Assembly: GCA_937868205.1 (NCBI GenBank)
Contig: CALMMC010000043.1
Span: 1-35,394 of the forward strand
Length of the DNA: 35,394 nucleotides
Direction: 5' to 3'
From: JAAZPG01 sp012797375
GTDB taxonomy: Bacteria > Acidobacteriota > Aminicenantia > Aminicenantales > UBA4085
Part shown: positions 7,926-14,793 of the stretch, piece by piece
How the letters are laid out: each line of letters starts with the position of its first letter
How positions within the stretch are numbered: position 1 is the first letter of the stretch
Made by a program: the position numbers and the translations under genes
Notes under the pieces: model-generated
Told to the model about the DNA's origin: nothing
Seen by the model: the letters and a program-made list of their open reading frames with translations, nothing else
Databases searched by the model: none

Positions 7926-8402
7926 TCATATCAAGCCGGGGTATCCGCGCCGCCGGAGAGCTTCATACAGGACGACCGCCGCGGCGTTGGACACGTTCAG
8001 GGACCGGGCGCCCGGGCGCATGGGGACGCGGAAGCTTCGCTCCCGGCAAGCGGCCAGGATCTCCTCCGGGAGGCCGGTCGATTCCCGGCCGAAGACCAGA
8101 AAGACGCTTTCCTCGACCGGCATTTCCGAAAATAGCCGTGGGGCCTTCTGCGAGAAAAAGAGGCACCGTTCGGGGGGCGTCTCCCGGAAGAACGCCTCCA
8201 GGCTCTCGTGAACGGCAAGGTCGAGGCCGCTCCAGTAATCCGCGCCGGCCCGCCGGAGCCGGCGGTCGCTGAGGATGAATCCCAGCGGCCGGACCAGGTG
8301 GAGGCGCGCTCCGGCGGCCGCGCAGGTCCGGGCGATATTGCCCGTGTTCTGCGGAATCTCCGGCGCGATAAGGACGACGTTGAAAAAGGGGGAAATGGGT
8401 AT
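7926..8402 (-). CDS. trmL: tRNA (cytidine/uridine-34 2'-O)-methyltransferase, TrmL type, with apparent AUA start
   Basis: Translating the minus strand gives a complete SPOUT methyltransferase: motif 1 APEIPQNTGNIARTC, motif 2 FLVFGRESTGLPEEIL and the C-terminal knot motif RSLNVSNAAAVVLYEAL. The enzyme would methylate the wobble ribose of certain tRNAs. No ATG, GTG or TTG exists in frame between the upstream gene's in-frame stop (8426-8424) and the conserved N-terminus NVVLIAPEIP. A good Shine-Dalgarno GGGAG lies 5 bases before ATA at 8402-8400, and starting there gives 158 residues, the normal family length. An ATG to ATA change, a true AUA start, or a base error are all possible. The first in-frame ATG (8123) would remove the SAM-domain front and cannot be right. 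Confidence 0.85.
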   Translation of the reverse strand: MPISPFFNVVLIAPEIPQNTGNIARTCAAAGARLHLVRPLGFILSDRRLRRAGADYWSGLDLAVHESLEAFFRETPPERCLFFSQKAPRLFSEMPVEESVFLVFGRESTGLPEEILAACRERSFRVPMRPGARSLNVSNAAAVVLYEALRRRGYPGLI

Positions 8403-8423
8403 CGTGTCTCCCTCTGATCGCGC

Positions 8424-10106
8424 TTATTGCCCCGAGGCCCGTTCGAGTTTTTTCATGACGGAGAACATGAACGTCGCCGAAAGGAGGCAGGCGGCGACCA
8501 AAATCAGCCAGAGCGCCCAGAGGGGAACCCGCATCCACAAGCCGCCGACCAAGCCCATGAGATACAATCCGGCGGCCGTGGCCGCGAACCAGGCGCCCTG
8601 GGCCAAGCCCTTATACTTGGGCGGAGCGACCTTGGAGACATAGGAAATGCCGATCGGGCTGAGGAACAGCTCGGCGATCGTGATGATGAAATACGTCGAG
8701 ATGAGCCAGTAGACGGAAACTTGGGATTCGGCCGGGGCGACGAGGCCGCCGAGCCGTTTGGGGCTGGGCAGACCGAGCGATCCGATGACGAGAACGGCGA
8801 AGGAGACGGCCGTGATCAGCATCCCAAAGCCGATTTTACGGGGGGCCGAGGGTTCTTTGTTCCGCTTGTTCAGCCAACTGAAGAATCCAACGACGACCGG
8901 CGTCATGAAAACGATGAAAAACGGGTTGAAATGCTGGAAGCGCTGGGGCTGGAACTCGTTGACGGCGGAATAACCGGCGTACCGCCAGGCGGCCAGGGCG
9001 CCGAACACGAGGAAGGCCGCCCCGCCGGCCAGACGGGCTGTCTTTCCCGAGCCTTTCCGGAACAGAAAGATCAGGCCTCCGAGGGCCAGGAAAATCCCCA
9101 GCAGGCCGATCATGTCGAACCAGATGTAGGACAGGGCCCCGACGTTCAGCTGGGTGTAATCCCGGGCGAAGAACGTCATCGTCAGGCCGCTCTGCTGGAA
9201 CGCCATCCAAAAGAAGATGACGACGAAGAAAACAAGCCCCAGGGCCACGAGCCGTTCCTTGGTCTGGGCGGGCGTGAGCTCGACGACCTGGGACTTGAGG
9301 GCCTCGGACTTGGCCTTTTGTTTTTCGGTGAAATCGGCGTGCTTGTAATATTTCCGGAACGCCCAGAAGACGAGCATGGACACGATCAGGCTCAAGCAAG
9401 CCACCCCGAATCCGAAATGGTAGGATTTGCTCAAGGCGTTGATGTAGCGCTCGGAGAACGTCCCCAGCGTTTCCAGGGTGGCGCCGGCGTCCTGGGTCCG
9501 GGCGATATCAAGATAGGCGCCGGCCTCGGTCAGCGTTCCTTTCAAAAAGCCGTTGGCCAGAGCGGGGATGCGGGCGTCATATGTCAATCCGGCCCCCTTA
9601 AGGACCCAATTGCTTATGATTTCCGAGGCGCTCGGGGCGAACATCGCCCCGATATTGATCCCCATGTAGAAGATCGTGAAAGCCCGGTCGCGCAGGGCGT
9701 CGTATTTCGGATCGTCGTAGAGGCTTCCGACCAGGGCCTGGAGATTGCCCTTGAAAAGCCCGGTTCCCACGGCGATGACGGCCATGGCCGCGATGATGAG
9801 GGAAAGCCCCGTGTTCATCCGCGTGGGAAGCGCCAGCAGGGCGTATCCGAGAAACATGACGATCAAGCCCAAGCTGACGGTCCGGCCGTAGCCGAGGACC
9901 TTGTCCGCGAGCAGCCCGCCGAGCAGCGGGAAGAAATAGACGCAGACCATGAACATGCTGTAGACGAAGCCGGCCGTGGCCGCGGTCATCCCGTATTTGG
10001 CCTGCATGAACAGGACGAAAATCGCGACCATCGTGTAAAAGCCGAACCGCTCGCCCATGTTGGCGAAAAAGGCCACGAACAAGCCCTTGGGATGTCCTTT
10101 AAACAT
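8424..10106 (-). CDS. proton-dependent oligopeptide transporter (POT/PTR2 family)
   Basis: A major-facilitator peptide/H+ symporter of 560 residues with about 14 membrane helices. The family hallmark is at the start: FFANMGERFGFYTMVAIFVLF contains the ExxER-like proton-coupling segment of helix 1. A long soluble loop (about residues 175-235) separates two helices in the N-terminal half. It would import di- and tripeptides across the inner membrane. The start is the ATG at 10106, preceded by AGGAGA; a longer frame to 10142 lacks homology. The downstream trmL-like gene begins about 21 bases after its stop in the same frame. In a genome with secreted proteases, peptide uptake is a coherent role. 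Confidence 0.9.
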   Translation of the reverse strand: MFKGHPKGLFVAFFANMGERFGFYTMVAIFVLFMQAKYGMTAATAGFVYSMFMVCVYFFPLLGGLLADKVLGYGRTVSLGLIVMFLGYALLALPTRMNTGLSLIIAAMAVIAVGTGLFKGNLQALVGSLYDDPKYDALRDRAFTIFYMGINIGAMFAPSASEIISNWVLKGAGLTYDARIPALANGFLKGTLTEAGAYLDIARTQDAGATLETLGTFSERYINALSKSYHFGFGVACLSLIVSMLVFWAFRKYYKHADFTEKQKAKSEALKSQVVELTPAQTKERLVALGLVFFVVIFFWMAFQQSGLTMTFFARDYTQLNVGALSYIWFDMIGLLGIFLALGGLIFLFRKGSGKTARLAGGAAFLVFGALAAWRYAGYSAVNEFQPQRFQHFNPFFIVFMTPVVVGFFSWLNKRNKEPSAPRKIGFGMLITAVSFAVLVIGSLGLPSPKRLGGLVAPAESQVSVYWLISTYFIITIAELFLSPIGISYVSKVAPPKYKGLAQGAWFAATAAGLYLMGLVGGLWMRVPLWALWLILVAACLLSATFMFSVMKKLERASGQ

Positions 10107-10351
10107 GAATGATTCTCCTGAAAGAAACAGATCCGCCGTCAAGAACGTCCGCCGGGAGGGATCCCGGCCGAGGAGGCAAGACAGCGGCTTCGCAGCACAT
10201 CTGGCCGGTAATATATCACCTTGGAGGCGAAAATTAAAGAACGTCCCGGGGCGAGCCCCTTCCGCGGCAGCGCGTCCCAGGCGGAACGACGGGTTGAATT
10301 CGCCTTCCGTTTCGAGTAGATTTCGCTCAGAGATCGGAATAGGAGGCTGGA
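10107..10351. other. divergent intergenic region between the POT and M48 genes
   Basis: 245 bases with no gene. It holds the plus-strand promoter-like sequence at 10294-10322 and, for the minus strand, an AT-rich TATATT with only a weak -35 (TTTAAT) 17 bases before it. Confidence 0.4.
10294..10322 (+). promoter_or_regulatory. sigma70-like promoter of the M48 protease gene
   Basis: TTGAAT (10294-10299), a 17-base spacer, then TAGATT (10317-10322), 29 bases before the ATG. Both hexamers are four to five matches to consensus. Confidence 0.4.
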
Positions 10352-11815
10352 ATGAGATTCCCTCCCCGCCGCATCGCCGCCGTCATCGTCCTCGCCGCCG
10401 TGTCCGGGGCCCTCTCCTGCGCCGTGAATCCCGTCACCGGGAAGCAGGAGCTCATGCTCGTCTCGGAAGCCAAGGAAATCGAGATGGGCAAAGCCACCGA
10501 CGAGAGCATCCGGAAGGAGTACGGGCTCTATCAAGACGCCGCGCTCTCCGCCTATTTGAACACAGTCGCCCGGCGGATGGTTCCCTACACCCATCGCCGC
10601 GCGCTGGAGTACCATTTCGCCGTCCTCGACACGCCGGTCGAGAACGCCTTCGCCGCTCCGGGCGGTTATATTTACGTAACCCGCGGCCTTTTGGCCATGA
10701 TGAATTCCGAGGCCGAGCTGGCGACCGTCGTCGGCCATGAGCTCGGTCACGTCAACGCCCGGCATTCCGTCCGGGAATACAGCAAACAGCTCCTGCTGAC
10801 CGGCGGATTAGTCGTCGGCAGCCTTCTCAGCCGGGACGTGGCCAAGGTCGCGCCCTTTCTGATGGTCGGCCTGCAGGTGCTCTTCCTGAAATTCAGCCGC
10901 GACGACGAATACCAGGCCGACAGCCTGGGCGTCCTCTATTCCCGCGGCGCTGGATATTCCCCGGCCCAGATGATCCCCTTCTTCCGGTCCATCCAGAAGC
11001 TGGAAGAGAAGGCCGGCGGCGGGATGAAGCTGCCGAATTTCCTCTCGACCCACCCCTTGACGGAAAAGCGGATCGAGGAAGCCGAAAAGATGCTCGAGCC
11101 GCAGGACGCGGAACGGAACATTCTCCGCAACGAACTGCTGGCCAAGATGGACGGGCTGATCTATGGCGAAGATCCGCGCCAGGGATACGTCGAGGCTGAC
11201 GCCTTCTACCATCCCGAAATGAGATTCGTTTTCTCCATCCCGGCCGGCTGGAACGTCCAAAACACGCCCCGCCAGGTCGTCGTCGCCAGCAAGGACGAAA
11301 AGGCGGGCATGATCCTCACGGCCGAGGAAACGGACCTCTCGCCGGACCTCTACCTCGGCCGGCGGATTGAAGCCCTCGAAAACGTCCGAATCCAGGAAGT
11401 CTCCCGAACGAACCGGATGATCAACGGTCTGCGCGCCGCCCGCGGAACCTATCTGGTCAGCGAGGAAGCCGGCGAGGGACAGGCGCCTCCCGTCACGGCC
11501 GTCGATTTCGACTGCATCGCCAAGAACGGCATGATCTACACGTTCACGAGCATGGCGGCCAAGGCTGATTATCCTTCTTTCCGGAACACGTTCGACCGGA
11601 CGGTCCGGAGCTTCGCCAACCTCTCCGATCCCAAGCGGTTGGCCGTCCAGCCGAAAAAGCTCGCCGTCCGCCGGGCGGCGACGGCTCAAACCCTGAAGGA
11701 ATTCCTGGCCGGACAAGGCGTGCCGTCCGACAAGTGGCCGACAATCGCCTTCCTTAACGCCCTGGCTCTCGAGGACAAGGTCGAAAAAGGCCGGCTGATC
11801 AAGATCATGAAATAG
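10352..11815 (+). CDS. M48-family zinc metalloprotease, predicted lipoprotein
   Basis: A 487-residue protein with a lipoprotein signal peptide ending in LSC (lipidated C23). The catalytic zinc motif HELGH is at 129-133, and DDEYQADSLG around 185-194 supplies the third ligand. This is the BepA/LoiP-type arrangement of periplasmic outer-membrane quality-control proteases, without a TPR tail. The region from about 290 onwards (FYHPEMRFVFSIPAGWNV) looks like a separate PsbP/DUF1795-like beta domain, and the last 40 residues (TLKEFLAGQGVPSDKW) resemble the C-terminal segment seen in similar peptidases. AGGAGG lies 5 bases before the ATG. It is probably monocistronic and convergent with the SDR gene. 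Confidence 0.92.
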   Translation: MRFPPRRIAAVIVLAAVSGALSCAVNPVTGKQELMLVSEAKEIEMGKATDESIRKEYGLYQDAALSAYLNTVARRMVPYTHRRALEYHFAVLDTPVENAFAAPGGYIYVTRGLLAMMNSEAELATVVGHELGHVNARHSVREYSKQLLLTGGLVVGSLLSRDVAKVAPFLMVGLQVLFLKFSRDDEYQADSLGVLYSRGAGYSPAQMIPFFRSIQKLEEKAGGGMKLPNFLSTHPLTEKRIEEAEKMLEPQDAERNILRNELLAKMDGLIYGEDPRQGYVEADAFYHPEMRFVFSIPAGWNVQNTPRQVVVASKDEKAGMILTAEETDLSPDLYLGRRIEALENVRIQEVSRTNRMINGLRAARGTYLVSEEAGEGQAPPVTAVDFDCIAKNGMIYTFTSMAAKADYPSFRNTFDRTVRSFANLSDPKRLAVQPKKLAVRRAATAQTLKEFLAGQGVPSDKWPTIAFLNALALEDKVEKGRLIKIMK

Positions 11816-11827
11816 AAAAGGGAGGGC

Positions 11828-11870
11828 GACCATGTTGGTTCACGACTCCCGTCGATGAACCAACATGGTC
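11828..11870. repeat. perfect 15-bp inverted repeat at convergent gene ends
   Basis: GACCATGTTGGTTCA (11828-11842) and its exact complement (11856-11870) flank a loop in which CGAC/GTCG can pair further around TCCC. It lies just after the M48 stop and covers the last codons of the SDR gene. It could terminate transcription from both sides, but neither flank has an immediate T-run. Confidence 0.6.
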
Positions 11871-12616
11871 GATGCTTGGGCGGTGGGCATCACGATGACT
11901 TCGCTGATATTGACATGGGCCGGCCGGGTGGCGCAGAAAAGAACGGCCTCGGCCACATCCTCGGCGGTGAGGGGCGTGAATCCCCGGTAGACGTTCGCCG
12001 CCCGGGTCTTGTCCCCGTGAAACCGGACTTCACTGAACTCGGTTTCGACCATTCCAGGGTCGACGGTGCTGACCCGGAGGTTCGTTCCGCAAAGATCCAG
12101 GCGCAGACCCCGGCTCAGGGCCTTGACCGCGAACTTGGAGGCGCAATAAACGTTGCCGGCGGGATAGATCTCGTGGCCGGCGATCGAGCCGATGTTGATG
12201 ACATGGCCGCGCCCGCGGGTCACCATGCCGGGCAGGACCGCCCGGCTGACATAGAGCAAGCCCTTGACGTTGGTGTCGATCATCTCCTCCCAATCCGAAA
12301 GAAGACCGTCTTGGAACTTGTCCAGGCCGCGGCTCAGGCCGGCGTTGTTGACCAGGACATCGACGGCCTTCCAATTTTCCGGAAGACCCCCCACGGCCCG
12401 GGCCACGGCGGCTTGGTCGCGGACGTCGAGGGCGAAGGGGAGGACGGCGGCTCCGAATTCGGCCGCCAGGGATTCCGCCAGCTCCTTCAGGCGGGCGGCC
12501 CGGCGGGCGGCCAAGAGAAGCGACGCGCCCTCGCGGGCGAACGCCCGGGCGCAGGCCCGGCCGACGCCGGAGCTGGCCCCGGTCACAAAGACGATCTTGT
12601 TTTTCATGAAAGACAC
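11840..12616 (-). CDS. NADP-dependent SDR, YdfG-like (3-hydroxy acid dehydrogenase type)
   Basis: A 258-residue classical SDR: TGASSGVG at 12-19, AARR after strand 2 suggesting NADP use, NNAG at 90-93, S144, and YCASK with Y157 and K161. The middle (DTNVKGLLYVSRAVLPGM) and the tail SEVIVMPTAQA match the YdfG group, which oxidises L-serine, L-allo-threonine and other 3-hydroxy acids or reduces malonic semialdehyde. The start is GTG at 12616, six bases after GGAGG (12627-12623); an in-frame ATG at 12607 is too far from this site. The final ten codons lie inside a perfect hairpin. Confidence 0.88.
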   Translation of the reverse strand: MSFMKNKIVFVTGASSGVGRACARAFAREGASLLLAARRAARLKELAESLAAEFGAAVLPFALDVRDQAAVARAVGGLPENWKAVDVLVNNAGLSRGLDKFQDGLLSDWEEMIDTNVKGLLYVSRAVLPGMVTRGRGHVINIGSIAGHEIYPAGNVYCASKFAVKALSRGLRLDLCGTNLRVSTVDPGMVETEFSEVRFHGDKTRAANVYRGFTPLTAEDVAEAVLFCATRPAHVNISEVIVMPTAQASTMLVHRRES

Positions 12617-12975
12617 GATTCACCTCCAGCCGGACGGACCTTGGGGAGGCTCGCCCGGGGAAAATTCAAGGACCCATTATAGGACATTCTTCCGCCGGCC
12701 GGAATCCGGCCGGCCGCCGGTCCCGTCGATACGGGCCGACGGAAATTCCTCCTTGCCTGACATCGCGGCTCCGGCCGGGACATCGATCTTCCCATGATGG
12801 GGAAGGCCTTGAACGTGACCGGAGAGGTGTCGTCAGGCACCGGGACGAGGCCGAGTGACGTGTCGCCGAGAACGTCGTCGTCTGTTGGAAATCCTGTTGG
12901 GTCGTAGATTCCTGCCGCCTTGTCGACCTCCCGCATGGGCGGGAGGACCGGTCCGCGGACGAGGAAAGGAGGGAC

Positions 12976-13272
12976 ATGGCTAAAAAGAAAAGGGGCCCTC
13001 CCTTTCATTGCGGAATGCCGAAAACGGCATGCCGACGATCAAGAGATCGTCATACCATAAAGGGAAAACCCCAAACAATCCGAGAAACCGCCCGCCGCTC
13101 AAAGCGGGCGGACCGAGGGCCGCCTCCAAACAGATACGTCCTTGGCGGCGGCCGCCTCATCGCCGCAACCGCTCACGCCGGCCGCCGCTCCGACTCCCAT
13201 GCGCCGAGGCCCTCGGTCCGCCCCGGTCGAAACAGCCCGTCGTCCGCTCCGCGGACTCCATTTTCAAAATAG
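12976..13272 (+). CDS. possible small basic protein or leader ORF (doubtful)
   Basis: ATG at 12976 starts MAKKKRGPPFHCGMPKTACRR, 98 residues in all. An excellent ribosome site, AAAGGAGGG, lies just before it, which is why it is listed. After the first 15 codons the composition is Arg/Pro/Ser-rich, as expected from a GC-rich non-coding frame, and the frame crosses several strong hairpins. It could be a short leader peptide, a decayed gene or chance. Confidence 0.2.
   Translation: MAKKKRGPPFHCGMPKTACRRSRDRHTIKGKPQTIRETARRSKRADRGPPPNRYVLGGGRLIAATAHAGRRSDSHAPRPSVRPGRNSPSSAPRTPFSK
13088..13111 (-). terminator. GC-rich hairpin with T-rich tail, alternative to the long stem
   Basis: On the minus strand CCGCCCGC (13111-13104) and GCGGGCGG (13095-13088) form an 8-bp stem followed by TTTCT. 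Six bases of its first arm (13111-13106) are also the end of the 16-bp long-range stem, so the two folds exclude each other. Confidence 0.35.
13106..13223. repeat. 16-bp perfect long-range inverted repeat
   Basis: GGGCGGACCGAGGGCC (13106-13121) is exactly complementary to 13208-13223, enclosing 86 bases that contain a further GCGGCGGCC/GGCCGCCGC pairing. No protein explains it. Confidence 0.6.
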
Positions 13273-13294
13273 GCTCAGGACCCTCTCTTGTCAA
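13266..13294 (-). promoter_or_regulatory. sigma70-like promoter pointing into the hairpin region
   Basis: Minus strand: perfect TTGACA (13294-13289), 17-base spacer, TATTTT (13271-13266). It points away from hgcB into a region with no clear gene. Confidence 0.4.
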
Positions 13295-13381
13295 TGAGAA
13301 TGAGGGGGTTATGACGTTTCGTCTTCAAACAGATCAAGAAGATCCACGCGATTCGTCATCGAGCCTGCGAACCGCGGGCGA

Positions 13382-13633
13382 TCAACTCCGTCTCATGCTC
13401 CAAAGGACGGCGGAGGCGCAGCCCACCCCGGCCCGAACGGAGATCGCCCCGAAAGCGCAATTGCGGGCACAGGCGCCGCACTCCATGCACCGATCGCGGC
13501 CCGTCACCGCGGCCGTCCGGCCGTACATCTCGAAGACGCCGTGGGGACAAACGGCCGCGCACAAGCCGCAGCCGGCGCACTTGCGGGGATCATATTTTAG
13601 GGTTGTGACATTTTTTAAATGACGCAAGGGCAT
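13382..13633 (-). CDS. hgcB: HgcB, 2[4Fe-4S] ferredoxin of mercury methylation
   Basis: 83 residues with two cluster motifs: CAGCGLCAAVCP (C19, C22, C25, C29) and the HgcB-typical CMECGACARNC (C49, C52, C55, C59). VGCASAV follows, with C72 at the place of the conserved extra cysteine of HgcB. The protein is thought to pass low-potential electrons to the HgcA cobalamin and may help deliver Hg(II). It begins 11 bases after the hgcA stop with GGGGAG before the ATG, so the two are co-transcribed. Known HgcB proteins usually continue to a C-terminal cysteine pair; this one stops at SMRRS without it, and no other frame downstream restores cysteines. Its partner settles the identity. Confidence 0.9.
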   Translation of the reverse strand: MPLRHLKNVTTLKYDPRKCAGCGLCAAVCPHGVFEMYGRTAAVTGRDRCMECGACARNCAFGAISVRAGVGCASAVLWSMRRS

Positions 13634-13644
13634 CGTTCTCCCCT

Positions 13645-14793
13645 TCATCCTCCGATGACGGCCGCCAAAACGGCCGCCGCCAAGCCGAGCCCGGCGGCCG
13701 TGAGCATGACCGGAACAGCAACCTTCATCTCGGCGACGACTCCCGAGAGCGACGTAAATGTCGACGAACCAGTGAAATTCATCGCCAGGAACGCCGAAAG
13801 CGCCGGCAAAAACAGGAGCACGGCCGCGGCCGCGGCCAAATCCGCCGGGCCGCCCGACGGGAATCCTCCGATCAAGCACACCGCCGACGCCCAAAGAACC
13901 CCCAAGATCGCGCCTTTCGCCGCGAACATCCGCCCGGGAATCCAAGGCAGGAGGACGGGAGTCGCCGCCGCCCCCGCGAAAATCGCCCCGGCCGCGGCGG
14001 CTCCAGCCAGGGGGGCGCCGCGGATTCCGGCGATCATCGCCGCCAGCCAAAGCCCCAGCCCGGCGAGAAAAAATTTGCTGCGGACGACGCCGGCGAGCTC
14101 CATGGGAACGAGGATGAGTCTATCCCGGAGCGAAAACCTGACCCGGCGCATCTCCGGAGCCGCGGTCATCCCGGCGTCCAGAAAGGCTTTCAGGTCAGCC
14201 GCCCGGACCGGGCCGAACACCGCCCGGAACCCGGTCCGCCGGGCGATCTCGGGAGCGGAGGCGCCCGGCGCGCCGAGCTGGGGAAGAATCAGCGTCCGGT
14301 GGAAAACGATCTTTTTGAGCCCGGACGCTTCAAGGCGGCCGGCAACTTCATCCGCGCCGAACGTGCCCTTCCCCGCGGCGCACCAGACATTGATGCCCCC
14401 GGTGTCCAGCACAAGGATCCAGGCATCGATCCCGGGAAGCTTCGTCCGCAATGCGTCAAAGCTCAATTTATAGTTGGCTGTGACAAAGACAGGAGACCAG
14501 GGATCGGGGGATCCGAGCGCATAGAGCCCGGGGGCGATCGCATACCGGCCCCGGCCGATCCCCAGCCGCACGCGCAGGGCCCCCCATCGGTCGCGGAGGC
14601 CGAGACGCGCGGCGACGGTGGGGATCTCCCCGACCGCGGTCATCCGCCTCCCTGACGCGAACCGGACGGGGTCGATGGACCGGTCGAAGACACCGGCCTT
14701 CTCCCCGCTCTTCGTCCCGCGACAGCAATCGGGACCGCAGCAACAGCTCTCCTTTTCGAGGCCGGCGGCGGAAGGAAATTTAACGAGAGGCAT
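13645..14793 (-). CDS. hgcA: HgcA, corrinoid methyltransferase of mercury methylation
   Basis: A 382-residue membrane corrinoid protein. The cap-helix signature NVWCAAGKGTFG is at 135-146, with C138 the expected lower-axial cobalt ligand. The surrounding APGLYALGSPDP (88-98), VTANYKLSFDALR (104-116) and HRTLILPQLGAPG (165-177) fit HgcA. Five hydrophobic segments (about 240-257, 262-285, 294-311, 317-340, 356-380) form the membrane domain, with FTGSSTFTSLSGV between the last two. HgcA transfers a methyl group from its cobalamin to Hg(II), giving methylmercury. An extra N-terminal segment holds CCCGPDCC (17-24), which could bind metal. The gene overlaps the MarR stop by 14 bases and precedes hgcB. 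The related CO-dehydrogenase corrinoid protein lacks the NVWCAAGK motif and membrane domain. Confidence 0.95.
   Translation of the reverse strand: MPLVKFPSAAGLEKESCCCGPDCCRGTKSGEKAGVFDRSIDPVRFASGRRMTAVGEIPTVAARLGLRDRWGALRVRLGIGRGRYAIAPGLYALGSPDPWSPVFVTANYKLSFDALRTKLPGIDAWILVLDTGGINVWCAAGKGTFGADEVAGRLEASGLKKIVFHRTLILPQLGAPGASAPEIARRTGFRAVFGPVRAADLKAFLDAGMTAAPEMRRVRFSLRDRLILVPMELAGVVRSKFFLAGLGLWLAAMIAGIRGAPLAGAAAAGAIFAGAAATPVLLPWIPGRMFAAKGAILGVLWASAVCLIGGFPSGGPADLAAAAAVLLFLPALSAFLAMNFTGSSTFTSLSGVVAEMKVAVPVMLTAAGLGLAAAVLAAVIGG

Larger units (their letters stand above)
12982..13259 (-). ncRNA. candidate structured RNA downstream of hgcB
   Basis: A promoter-like sequence at 13294-13266 would start a minus-strand transcript near 13259. 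It would fold GTCCGC-GGA-GCGGAC, the 16-bp long-range stem, the 8-bp GC hairpin followed by TTTCT, then two tetraloop hairpins. It would end at AAAGGG-loop-CCCTTT (13005-12989) with a T-rich run (12988-12982). The layout promoter-hairpins-terminator fits an untranslated RNA, but GC-rich DNA forms hairpins easily and no known RNA family was recognised. Confidence 0.3.
12617..13381. other. hairpin-dense region without a convincing protein gene
   Basis: The 765 bases between the SDR start and the hgcB stop have weak coding character in all frames. They contain successive hairpins: 12927-12946 (8 bp, ATGG loop), 13011-13034 (10 bp, one mismatch, AAAA loop), 13034-13051 (7 bp, AAGA loop), 13088-13111 (8 bp), 13106-13223 (16 bp, long loop) and 13242-13256 (6 bp, TCC loop). 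A minus-strand ORF at 12604-13008 and plus-strand frames from 12976 and 13008 look composition-driven. Confidence 0.5.

Noticed and set aside
8427..10112. A 561-residue plus-strand frame opposite the POT transporter
   Set aside because: No hydrophobic pattern or known motif; the minus strand encodes an unmistakable membrane transporter.
12604..13008. A 134-residue minus-strand frame with a protein-like middle (GIYDPTGFPTDDDVLG)
   Set aside because: Third-position GC is lower than in neighbouring genes, no ribosome site is seen, and it runs through hairpins into the SDR start; kept only as part of the unexplained region.
13645..14793. HgcA as a CO-dehydrogenase corrinoid protein (CdhD-like)
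   Set aside because: The NVWCAAGK signature, the five C-terminal membrane helices and the adjacent HgcB ferredoxin all point to HgcA.
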